Below, one piece after another: positions 52,461-64,000 of a stretch of 64,000 nt of DNA. Source of the DNA: Streptomyces sp. JJ36 (lineage in GTDB: Bacteria > Actinomycetota > Actinomycetes > Streptomycetales > Streptomycetaceae); contig NZ_JACYHE010000005.1 in the NCBI RefSeq assembly GCF_021696945.1, positions 89,604-153,603 of the forward strand, read 5' to 3'. The position numbers were made by a program, and so were the translations under genes. A model generated the notes under the pieces. The model did not search any database. It was not told the DNA's origin and saw only the letters and a list, made by a program, of their open reading frames with translations. The first letter of the stretch is position 1. Each line of letters opens with the position of its first letter.

Positions 52461-53212
52461 ACTCATGAGGGCACGCGCACCCCCACCGTTCGATTGGTGG
52501 CGTGTGCCACTGTGTGTTCCACAGAATTCCGGTCGTCGGGGCGTCCACACCCTGGGGACCCGTATGTTGTCCAGAATCCCTCCACAGGTGCGCAGGGCGG
52601 GACAAGATCGTCCGAGGTCATGAGGCTGGGGAATTGTGGGCGGGTCGGATCCACAGGCTGTGGAGGCCGCGGGGGCGGGGAGGGCGGGGACTGACTTGTC
52701 CACCGTCGGCCCACAGGAATCATGGTGTTGTCCCCAAGTTCTCCACAGACTTGTCCACTGTTCGGCAACGTGACGCGAGGGGTCACCGTCGCGAGTGAAT
52801 CGGGTCACAGCCCGGTCCGCTCCGGGGCTGTGCACGAAGCGGCGATTCCTGTGGGCGCGGCTGTGCAGAACTCAGGGGGTGCTGTGGGCGAGCTGTGCAC
52901 AGCACTCCGCCATCCACAGCACCCCCTGCTCCGTCCACTGCTCCGCCCACAGCCACGGTGGACAAAATCTGCGGGGTGACCAGGGCAAACGAAGTTTTCC
53001 CCCGTTTCCACAACCCCTACTACTACGACCACGGAGAGAGAGCCCGGGATTCGCCTCGAAGCAGGTGCTGTGCACAACTTCGGGGATGCGCGCCCTCGAC
53101 CGGTCCTACCCACCCGGTGACGACTTGACCCGCGCACGCCCCGGCTGTCGGCCGCGTGCGTCAGACTGGACCCCGGCAAGAGGCCAGCAGCAAGAGCAGG
53201 AGGCGGCTGAAG
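52461..53212. other. oriC: Chromosomal replication origin oriC
   Basis: About 750 bases between dnaA and dnaN with no gene and many DnaA-box-like 9-mers in two groups. Left group: TTGTCCAGA (52567-52575), TTGTCCACC (52696-52704), TTGTCCCCA (52728-52736), TTCTCCACA (52739-52747), TTGTCCACT (52751-52759), plus weaker ones ending in CCACA. Right group, mostly reversed: TTCTGCACA (52862-52870), TTGTCCACC (52957-52965), TTGTGCACA (53069-53077), GTTTCCACA (53004-53012, forward). By eye each differs from TTGTCCACA by at least one base. The layout of many boxes in two clusters matches Streptomyces origins. The dnaN promoter must lie in its last part. Confidence 0.93.
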
Positions 53213-54343
53213 GTGAAGATCCGGGTAGAGCGCGATGTACTCGCGGAGGCGGTGGCGTGGACCGCCAAGAGCCTCCCCGCCCGTCCGCCGGTGCCGGTCC
53301 TCGCCGGCCTGCTGCTGAAGGCGGAGGACGGCTCGCTGAGCCTCTCCGGCTTCGACTACGAGGTCTCGGCCCGCGTCTCGGTGGAGGCCGAGGTCGAGGA
53401 GGAGGGCACGGTGCTGGTCTCCGGCCGCCTGCTCGCCGACATCTCCCGCTCGCTGCCGAACCGCCCCGTCGAGATCTCCACCGACGGCGTGAAGGTGACG
53501 GTGGTCTGCGGCTCCTCCCGCTTCACCCTCCACACCCTGCCGGTGGAGGAGTATCCGGCGCTGCCCGAGATGCCGACCGCGACCGGCACCGTGCCGGGCG
53601 AGGTCTTCGCCTCGGCGGTCTCCCAGGTGGCCATCGCCGCGGGCCGGGACGACACCCTCCCGGTGCTCACCGGCGTCCGGATCGAGATCGAGGGGGACAC
53701 CGTCACCCTCGCCTCCACCGACCGCTACCGCTTCGCGGTGCGCGAGTTCCTGTGGAAGCCGGAGACGCCGGAGGCCTCCGCGGTGGCCCTGGTCCCCGCG
53801 AAGACGCTGCTGGACACCGCCAAGTCGCTGAGCGGCGGGGACAGCGTGACCCTGGCGCTCTCCGGGTCGGGCGCCGGCGAGGGGCTGATCGGTTTCGAGG
53901 GCGCCGGGCGCCGGACGACGACGCGGCTGCTCGAGGGCGACCTCCCGAAGTACCGCACGCTCTTCCCGACCGAGTTCAACTCGGTGGCGGTGATCGAGAC
54001 GGCGCCGTTCGTGGAGGCCGTCAAGCGCGTGGCGCTGGTCGCCGAGCGGAACACCCCGGTGCGGCTGAGCTTCGAGCAGGGCGTGCTGACCCTGGAGGCC
54101 GGCTCCAGCGATGACGCACAGGCTGTGGAGCGGGTGGACGCCGACCTGGAGGGCGACGACATCTCGATCGCCTTCAACCCGGGCTTCCTGCTGGAGGGCC
54201 TGAGCGCCATCGACTCCCCGGTGGCTCAGCTCTCCTTCACCACCTCGACCAAGCCGGCTCTGCTGAGCGGCCGTCCCGCGAAGGACGCCGAGGCGGACGA
54301 CGCCTACAAGTACCTGATCATGCCCGTCCGGCTCTCCGGCTGA
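53213..54343 (+). CDS. dnaN: DNA polymerase III beta subunit (sliding clamp)
   Basis: 376 residues, three clamp domains. KIRVERDVLAEAVAWTAKSL opens domain 1, GLLLKAEDGSLSLSGFDYEV follows, ATDRYRF-like ASTDRYRFAVREFLWKPETP is in domain 2, and YKYLIMPVRLSG is the conserved end (hydrophobic cleft, MPVR). It rings DNA to hold the polymerase. The GTG at 53213 is behind AGGAGG; the frame upstream lies in oriC. Confidence 0.98.
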   Translation: MKIRVERDVLAEAVAWTAKSLPARPPVPVLAGLLLKAEDGSLSLSGFDYEVSARVSVEAEVEEEGTVLVSGRLLADISRSLPNRPVEISTDGVKVTVVCGSSRFTLHTLPVEEYPALPEMPTATGTVPGEVFASAVSQVAIAAGRDDTLPVLTGVRIEIEGDTVTLASTDRYRFAVREFLWKPETPEASAVALVPAKTLLDTAKSLSGGDSVTLALSGSGAGEGLIGFEGAGRRTTTRLLEGDLPKYRTLFPTEFNSVAVIETAPFVEAVKRVALVAERNTPVRLSFEQGVLTLEAGSSDDAQAVERVDADLEGDDISIAFNPGFLLEGLSAIDSPVAQLSFTTSTKPALLSGRPAKDAEADDAYKYLIMPVRLSG

Positions 54344-54491
54344 CGCCGGGCTGCTTCCCCGCTGACCTGCACGGCAGCCGCTCCGGCCACCGCGCGGGTG
54401 AGCGGCTGAGCCCACAGGTGTGCACGCCCTCGCGGGCGTAGGCTCGTACCCGGGTACGAAGCGCACGGACACACGGAGGAGAGGCGCACAG

Positions 54492-55373
54492 ATGGAGCTC
54501 GGTCTCGTCGGTCTGGGCAAGATGGGCGGCAACATGCGCGAGCGCATCCGCCGTGCCGGCCACACCGTCGTCGGGTACGACCGGAACGCGGAGGTCTCCG
54601 ACGTCCACAGCCTCGCGGAGCTGGTGGACAAGCTGGAGGGCCCTCGCGTGGTGTGGGTGATGGTCCCGGCGGGCGCCGCCACCCAGTCGACCATCGACGA
54701 GCTGGGGGAGCTGCTCTCCCCGGGCGACGTGGTGGTGGACGGCGGGAACTCCCGCTGGACCGACGACGAGAAGCACGCCGGAGAGCTGGCGGCCAAGGGC
54801 GTCGGCTTTGTGGACTGCGGGGTCTCCGGCGGTGTCTGGGGCCTGGAGAACGGCTACGCGCTGATGTACGGCGGTGACGCCGCGCATGTGGCGAAGGTGC
54901 AGCCGGTCTTCGACGCGCTGAAGCCGGAGGGCGAGTTCGGCTCCGTGCACGCGGGCCGGGTCGGTGCGGGCCACTTCGCGAAGATGGTCCACAACGGCAT
55001 CGAGTACGCGATGATGCAGGCCTTCGCCGAGGGCTGGGAGCTGCTGGAGGCGGCGGACTCGGTCACCGACGTGCGGGAGGTCTTCCGGTCCTGGCAGCAG
55101 GGCACGGTCATCCGCTCCTGGCTGCTCGACCTCGCCGTGAACGCGCTGGACGACGACGAGCACCTGGGGTCGCTGCGCGGTTACGCCGCGGACTCCGGCG
55201 AGGGCCGCTGGACGGTGGAGGCGGCGATCGACAACGCCGTGCCGCTGCCGGCGATCACCGCCTCGCTCTTCGCGCGCTTCTCCTCCCGGCAGGAGGACTC
55301 GCCGCAGATGAAGATGATCGCCGCGCTGCGGAACCAGTTCGGTGGTCACGCGGTGGAGAGCAGCAAGAAGTAA
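54492..55373 (+). CDS. gnd: 6-phosphogluconate dehydrogenase, decarboxylating (short form)
   Basis: 293 residues. The NADP-binding GLVGLGKMGGNMRERIRRAG, the substrate loop DCGVSGGVWGLENGYALMYG, and the catalytic helix VGAGHFAKMVHNGIEYAMMQ with Lys and the HN pair. It makes ribulose-5-phosphate in the pentose phosphate pathway. This short GntZ-type form sits between dnaN and recF in Streptomyces, as here. ATG at 54492 behind GGAGGAGAGG. Confidence 0.94.
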   Translation: MELGLVGLGKMGGNMRERIRRAGHTVVGYDRNAEVSDVHSLAELVDKLEGPRVVWVMVPAGAATQSTIDELGELLSPGDVVVDGGNSRWTDDEKHAGELAAKGVGFVDCGVSGGVWGLENGYALMYGGDAAHVAKVQPVFDALKPEGEFGSVHAGRVGAGHFAKMVHNGIEYAMMQAFAEGWELLEAADSVTDVREVFRSWQQGTVIRSWLLDLAVNALDDDEHLGSLRGYAADSGEGRWTVEAAIDNAVPLPAITASLFARFSSRQEDSPQMKMIAALRNQFGGHAVESSKK

Positions 55374-55406
55374 CCGCGATCGTCTCTGGGAGGCCGGTGC
55401 GCCACC

Positions 55407-56525
55407 GTGCACGTCACGCATCTCTCGCTCGCCGACTTCCGCTCGTACGCCCGGGCCGAGGTACCGCTGGACCCGGGCGTGACGACGTTCGTCGGCCCGA
55501 ACGGCCAGGGCAAGACGAACCTGGTGGAGGCCGTGGGCTATCTGGCGACGCTGGGCAGCCACCGGGTCTCCTCGGACGCGCCGCTGGTGCGGGTGGGTGC
55601 CGAGCGCGCGGTGGTGCGGGCGCAGGTCCGGCAGGGCGAGCGGCAGCAACTGGTGGAGCTGGAGCTCAACCCGGGCCGGGCCAACCGGGCGCGGGTCAAC
55701 CGCTCGTCGCAGGTGCGGCCGCGGGACGTGCTGGGGATTCTGCGCACGGTGCTCTTCGCGCCGGAGGACCTGACCCTGGTGAAGGGCGACCCGGGCGAGC
55801 GCCGGCGGTTCCTGGACGAGCTGGTGACGGCGCGGGCGCCGCGGCTGGCGGGCGTGCGTTCGGACTACGACCGGGTGCTGAAGCAGCGGAACTCGCTGCT
55901 GAAGTCGGCCGCGATGGCGCGCCGGCACGGCGGCCGCGGCGCGGATCTGTCCACGCTGGACGTGTGGGACCAGCATCTGGCGCGGGCCGGCGCGGAGTTG
56001 CTGGCACGACGGCTGGACCTGGTGCGGGCGCTGGAGCCGCTGGCGGACAAGGCGTACGAGCAACTGGCGCCGGGCGGCGGCCCGGTGGGGCTGGAGTACC
56101 GGGGGCCGACGCAGGAGCCCGCGTCGCCGGAGGAGTTGGCGCAGCGGCTGCTGGCGGCGCTGGGTGAGGTGCGGTCGCAGGAGATCGAGCGGGGCGTGAC
56201 GCTGGTCGGCCCGCACCGGGACGATCTGGTACTGAAACTGGGGGAGTTGCCGGCGAAGGGCTATGCGAGCCACGGCGAGTCGTGGTCTCTGGCGCTGGCA
56301 CTGCGGCTCGCCTCCTACGACCTGCTGCGGAGCGAGGGCAACGAGCCGGTGCTGGTGCTGGACGACGTGTTCGCGGAGCTGGACGTGCGGCGCCGGGCGC
56401 GGCTGGCGGAGCTGGTGGCGCCGGGCGAGCAGGTGCTGGTGACGGCTGCGGTGGAGGAGGACGTGCCCGGGGTGCTGGCGGGCGCGCGGTACGCGGTGTC
56501 CGGCGGGGAGGTGGTCCTAAGGTGA
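55407..56525 (+). CDS. recF: DNA repair/recombination protein RecF
   Basis: 372 residues. [20 protein letters not shown] and Walker [18 protein letters not shown] at the N-terminus; the ABC-like signature near [20 protein letters not shown] and Walker [21 protein letters not shown]. It loads RecA at single-strand gaps. Its TGA overlaps the start of dciA. Confidence 0.97.
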   Translation: MHVTHLSLADFRSYARAEVPLDPGVTTFVGPNGQGKTNLVEAVGYLATLGSHRVSSDAPLVRVGAERAVVRAQVRQGERQQLVELELNPGRANRARVNRSSQVRPRDVLGILRTVLFAPEDLTLVKGDPGERRRFLDELVTARAPRLAGVRSDYDRVLKQRNSLLKSAAMARRHGGRGADLSTLDVWDQHLARAGAELLARRLDLVRALEPLADKAYEQLAPGGGPVGLEYRGPTQEPASPEELAQRLLAALGEVRSQEIERGVTLVGPHRDDLVLKLGELPAKGYASHGESWSLALALRLASYDLLRSEGNEPVLVLDDVFAELDVRRRARLAELVAPGEQVLVTAAVEEDVPGVLAGARYAVSGGEVVLR

Positions 56526-57142
56526 GCGCGGCGCACGACCCGGGTGCGGGCGGCCCCGGCCCGGACGGCTTCCCGGACGGGACTGCGGATGGGACCGGCG
56601 GAAGCGCCGACGCGCCGGGCCCGGAGCCCCGGCCGGCTCCGCCGGAGCCGTCCGGTGTGGACATGGCGCGGGTGGCGCTGCGGGCGGCGAAGGAGCAGGC
56701 GCGGGCCCGGGGTGCGGCGGCGCGGCAGCAGAAGCAGGCGCGGCGCGGCGGGCTGCGGTCCGGTGCGGGCCGGGACGGCCGCGATCCGCTGCCGCTGGGG
56801 GCGGCGGTGCGGTCGCTGATCACGGAGCGCGGCTGGGAGGCGCCGGCGGCGGTCGGTGGGGTGATGGGCCGCTGGCCGCAGCTCGTGGGCCCGGAGGTGG
56901 CGCAGCACTGCGAGCCGGTGCGGTACGACGAGGAGGAGCGCAGCCTGCAGGTGCGCTGTGACTCGACGGCGTGGGCGACGCAGTTGCGGTTGCTGGCCCC
57001 GCGGCTGGTGGCCCGGCTGAACGAGGACCTGGGGCAGGGCACGGTGCGGGTGATCAAGGTGCGGGGCCCGGAGGCGCCGTCCCGGTCGTACGGGCCGCTG
57101 CGGGCGCCGGGCAGCCGGGGGCCGGGGGACACGTACGGTTAG
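56522..57142 (+). CDS. dciA: DciA-family helicase loader (DUF721)
   Basis: 206 residues. After an ~115-residue Ala/Gly/Pro/Arg linker comes the DUF721/DciA domain: [40 protein letters not shown] and [20 protein letters not shown]. DciA proteins load DnaB in bacteria lacking DnaC/DnaI, which suits a DnaB-only window. Starts with GTG overlapping the recF stop by four bases. Confidence 0.92.
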   Translation: MSAAHDPGAGGPGPDGFPDGTADGTGGSADAPGPEPRPAPPEPSGVDMARVALRAAKEQARARGAAARQQKQARRGGLRSGAGRDGRDPLPLGAAVRSLITERGWEAPAAVGGVMGRWPQLVGPEVAQHCEPVRYDEEERSLQVRCDSTAWATQLRLLAPRLVARLNEDLGQGTVRVIKVRGPEAPSRSYGPLRAPGSRGPGDTYG

Positions 57143-59580
<2,438 letters not shown>

Positions 59581-59632
59581 GTCGGCCCCCCACCCGTCAG
59601 AGCCGCAGTACAGACAAGGACTTCCCACCAGC

Positions 59633-62266
<2,634 letters not shown>

Positions 62267-62269
62267 GGC

Positions 62270-62857
62270 GTGAGTGGTGCCCAGCCGGGGCCGCAGGCGG
62301 CACAGGCCCAGCCACACCCGCAGCCACCGCAGCAGAGCCCGCCGCCGCAGCCGGCGGCGGGGCAGCCGCCGCATCACCCCCCGCGGGCCTACCCGGCCCC
62401 GGAGGGGGAGCCCGCCGCGGACGGCGGCGGCACCCTGCCGGGCGCGGTACGCCGTCCGCGCACCGGTGCGCGGACGGTGCCCCGGGTGCGGAAGGCGCGG
62501 CTGCGGGTGGCCAAGGTGGACCCCTGGTCGGTGATGAAGGTCGGCTTCCTGCTCTCCATCGCGCTGGGGCTGTGCACGGTGGTGGCCGTCGGGGTGCTGT
62601 GGATGGTCATGGACGCGATGGGCGTCTTCTCCGCCGTCGGCGGCACCATCTCCGAGGCCACGGCCTCGGACGAACCGGGCAGCGGCTTCGACCTGGAGTC
62701 CTTTCTCTCGCTGCCCCGGGTGCTGACCTTCACCGGGGTCGTCGCCCTGATCGACGTGGTGCTGGCGACCGCGCTGGCCACCCTCGGCGCCTTCGTCTAC
62801 AACCTCTCGGCGGGGTTCGTGGGCGGCATCGAGGTCACGCTGGCCGAGGACGAGTGA
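62270..62857 (+). CDS. DUF3566 transmembrane protein
   Basis: 195 residues. A ~75-residue Gln/Pro/Ala cytoplasmic head, then the DUF3566 core: VRKARLRVAKVDPWSVMKVG, helix FLLSIALGLCTVVAVGVLWM, and VLTFTGVVALIDVVLATALA near the end followed by LATLGAFVYNLSAGFVGGIE. Always found behind gyrA in actinobacteria. Starts three bases after the gyrA stop (GTG at 62270), using GAGGAG within the gyrA end as ribosome-binding site. Function unknown. Confidence 0.92.
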   Translation: MSGAQPGPQAAQAQPHPQPPQQSPPPQPAAGQPPHHPPRAYPAPEGEPAADGGGTLPGAVRRPRTGARTVPRVRKARLRVAKVDPWSVMKVGFLLSIALGLCTVVAVGVLWMVMDAMGVFSAVGGTISEATASDEPGSGFDLESFLSLPRVLTFTGVVALIDVVLATALATLGAFVYNLSAGFVGGIEVTLAEDE

Positions 62858-62921
62858 TCCGGGGCGCGGGCCGCGGGGCGCACCGCGGCCCGCGCCCCGG
62901 TGGCCCGCCCGGTAACCGATT

Positions 62922-62950
62922 TTGGGGCGCGGCGGGAAGTGCGCTAATCT
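62922..62950 (+). promoter_or_regulatory. Promoter of tRNA-Ile
   Basis: TTGGGG (62922-62927), 17 bases, TAATCT (62945-62950), 13 bases before the tRNA 5' end: a good match to the housekeeping sigma consensus with short leader. Confidence 0.6.
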
Positions 62951-62963
62951 TGCTCTGCAGCGC

Positions 62964-63037
62964 GGGGCTATAGCTCAGATGGTTAGAGCGCATCCCTGAT
63001 AAGGATGAGGCCACTGGTTCAAGTCCAGTTAGCCCCA
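62964..63037 (+). tRNA. tRNA-Ile (anticodon GAT)
   Basis: A 74-base cloverleaf. The acceptor stem GGGGCTA (62964-62970) pairs with TAGCCCC (63030-63036), discriminator A63037. TAGCTCAG is the D-stem start, GAT at 62998-63000 the anticodon in loop CTGATAA, and GGTTCAAGTCC the T arm. No CCA is encoded after the discriminator. A tRNA-Ile downstream of gyrA is typical of this chromosome region. Confidence 0.98.
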
Positions 63038-63045
63038 CCGTGTGG

Positions 63046-63080
63046 ACGGCCCGGACGAAGATCTTCTTCGTCCGGGCCGT
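63046..63080 (+). terminator. Terminator after tRNA-Ile
   Basis: A perfect 15-bp stem (63046-63060 with 63066-63080) around ATCTT, nine bases after the tRNA end. Confidence 0.85.
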
Positions 63081-63156
63081 CGCCGTATCGGTGCATGTGT
63101 TTGGGTATCATCGGGCGCCAGAAGGTCCCAACGTCTATGAAGGACGAGGTAGCGCG

Positions 63157-63291
63157 GTGAAGAAGCTTCTCCTGGTCGCACTGGCCGCCATCGGCGGGCT
63201 CCTCGTGTACCGCCAGATCCAGGCGGACCGCGCCGAGCAGGATCTGTGGACGGAGGCGACCGACTCCGTGCCCGCAGGTCAGGGTGTGTGA
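63157..63291 (+). CDS. DLW-39 family small protein
   Basis: 44 residues: MKKLLLVALAAIGGLLVYRQ, IQADRAEQDLWTEATDSVP. One membrane helix followed by the conserved DLW motif. Conserved in actinobacteria beside the gyrA-tRNA-Ile locus; function unknown. GTG start at 63157 behind AGGACGAGG. TATCAT at 63106-63111 is a possible -10. Confidence 0.88.
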   Translation: MKKLLLVALAAIGGLLVYRQIQADRAEQDLWTEATDSVPAGQGV

Positions 63292-63310
63292 GCTCAGCGC
63301 AGGTCTTTCG

Positions 63311-63345
63311 CGGGGCCCCGGTCGCAGGGTGCGGCCGGGGCCCCG
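63311..63345 (+). terminator. Terminator after the DLW-39 gene
   Basis: CGGGGCCCCGG (63311-63321) pairs perfectly with CCGGGGCCCCG (63335-63345) around a 13-base loop. From here to about 63715 (over 370 bases) I see no gene that can be supported. Confidence 0.7.
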
Positions 63346-63717
63346 TCGTGTGCGGGCTCCCCGGCAGCCCCGGGGAGTGACCCGGAGCGCCCGGGCTGAC
63401 AGGCCGGGGGCCCGGGCGGCGGTACGCGCCGCTCCCGGGAGCCGGGGCGCCCGGACCCAGGCCGTACGCCCCGGGGCCATGGGTCGGGACACGCCGGGGC
63501 GGCGTCCCGCGGGTGAAGGTGTGGTGAGCATGTCGCGCACGGGCCGTGCCGCTGGCCGGCTCCGGCGCCGGAGCCGGCCGTCCACGGCCTGGACCGGCCC
63601 GGGACGGCGGCGACGGGACGGTGCAGGATGATGCGGCACGCTCCGCGCCCGGGGGACGCCCGCGGGCGGCGCGGGGCACACGGAAGCGGTGAGGGGCGGG
63701 GTGTGGTGACAGGGCGC

Positions 63718-64000
63718 ATGAGGGAGCACGGTGGCGGGACCGGAGGCGCCCCGGCGCGCACCGGGGTGCGCGGACCGGTAGGGGGCGGCCCGCGGGAGCC
63801 CGCGGCAGCGGAGGCGCGTACGGCGGCGGTACCGCGCAGTACGGCGCGCGGCGGGGCACGGGCGGCAGTGGGTACGCCGGAGGCGCGTACGGCGGCACCG
63901 CGTACGGCGGCGGCACCGCGTACGGCGGCGGTACCGCGTAAGGCAGCGCGCACCGCGGTGCGAGCCGGGGCACGGGCGGCGTCGCGCGCGGCGGCCCGGG
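63718..64000 (+). CDS. Open frame running off the right edge, doubtful
   Basis: From the ATG at 63718 a frame stays open to the end of the window (94 codons), Ala/Arg/Thr-rich with RTAAVPR/RTAAAPR units. It is made of GC-rich tandem repeats, lacks a good ribosome-binding site and has no family. The opposite strand reads Pro/Tyr-rich (PPYAV units), as seen in disordered heads of actinobacterial membrane proteins. Either strand may be coding or neither. Confidence 0.2.
   Translation, partial: MREHGGGTGGAPARTGVRGPVGGGPREPAAAEARTAAVPRSTARGGARAAVGTPEARTAAPRTAAAPRTAAVPRKAARTAVRAGARAASRAAAR
63816..63940. repeat. GCGTACGGCGGCGG-type tandem repeats
   Basis: 18-base units GCGTACGGCGGCGGTACC or close variants at 63816, 63900 and 63918, with a 15-base version at 63885 lacking one GGC. 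Between them are related but degraded copies. The period is a multiple of three. Such tracts are prone to slippage and to assembly error. Confidence 0.7.

Noticed and set aside
63038..63040. CCA end encoded with tRNA-Ile
   Set aside because: The bases after the discriminator read CCG, so CCA must be added by the enzyme encoded at 31724-33223.
63029..63973. Minus-strand Pro/Tyr-rich frame across the DLW-39 gene
   Set aside because: Only its first ~60 codons look like a disordered head; the rest crosses two terminators and a conserved gene in antisense.

Overview
This is a stretch of a high-GC actinobacterial chromosome that contains the replication origin. Gene content and order (dnaB ... rplI-rpsR-ssb-rpsF ... 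murJ, sigM-rsmA, trxBA, parAB, rsmG-jag-yidC-yidD-rnpA-rpmH | dnaA - oriC - dnaN-gnd-recF-dciA-gyrB-gyrA-tRNA-Ile) match the Streptomyces origin neighbourhood. So do FemX, sigM/rsmA with a SigR-type trxB promoter, LppU/SCO3897-like and DLW-39 proteins, a very long DnaA linker and frequent GTG starts. I conclude a Streptomyces or close Streptomycetaceae relative; the species cannot be told from this window.

Region 1-14.5 kb is accessory. It holds a globin-reductase, a small membrane protein with an in-frame 30-bp tandem repeat, two GNAT enzymes, and three separate MarR modules, each divergent from or adjacent to a target gene with a visible operator-like repeat. It also holds an antirepressor-like/Mrr-nuclease gene broken by an apparent frameshift, an SDR enzyme with a one-base insertion near its end, an ankyrin/HEAT protein, an ECF sigma factor overlapping its CU044_5270-type partner, and a RibD/DHFR-like reductase.

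Region 14.5-25 kb carries dnaB with a cluster of DnaA-box-like 9-mers upstream, a MATE exporter, the rpsF-ssb-rpsR-rplI operon, FemX, an alanine-racemase-like protein, and a padR-ino1 unit with a clear PadR operator. Region 25-44 kb is mainly cell envelope and redox: a class A PBP, a GT87 mannosyltransferase-like protein, an MFS carrier, LppU-like, CCA-adding enzyme, a DUF6049 membrane-anchored protein, MurJ flippase, a MurJ-linked pseudokinase, SigM/RsmA and trxB-trxA.

Region 44-64 kb is the origin core. parA-parB and six perfect 14-bp parS sites lie left of oriC (29.6-46.6 kb). The ribosomal/membrane-insertion operon runs leftward from rpmH, and dnaA reads toward oriC (about 52.46-53.21 kb). 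dnaN, a 6-phosphogluconate-dehydrogenase-like gene, recF, dciA, gyrB, gyrA, a DUF3566 membrane protein, tRNA-Ile(GAT) and a DLW-39 peptide follow on the right. The last 300 bases are a GC-rich tandem-repeat tract with no secure gene.

I found no prophage, insertion sequence, CRISPR array or complete unknown defence operon. The observations most worth following up are the DnaA-box cluster in front of dnaB, parS sites built into terminator-like palindromes, the broken nuclease gene with an internal perfect hairpin, and unusual repeats in the left accessory region.
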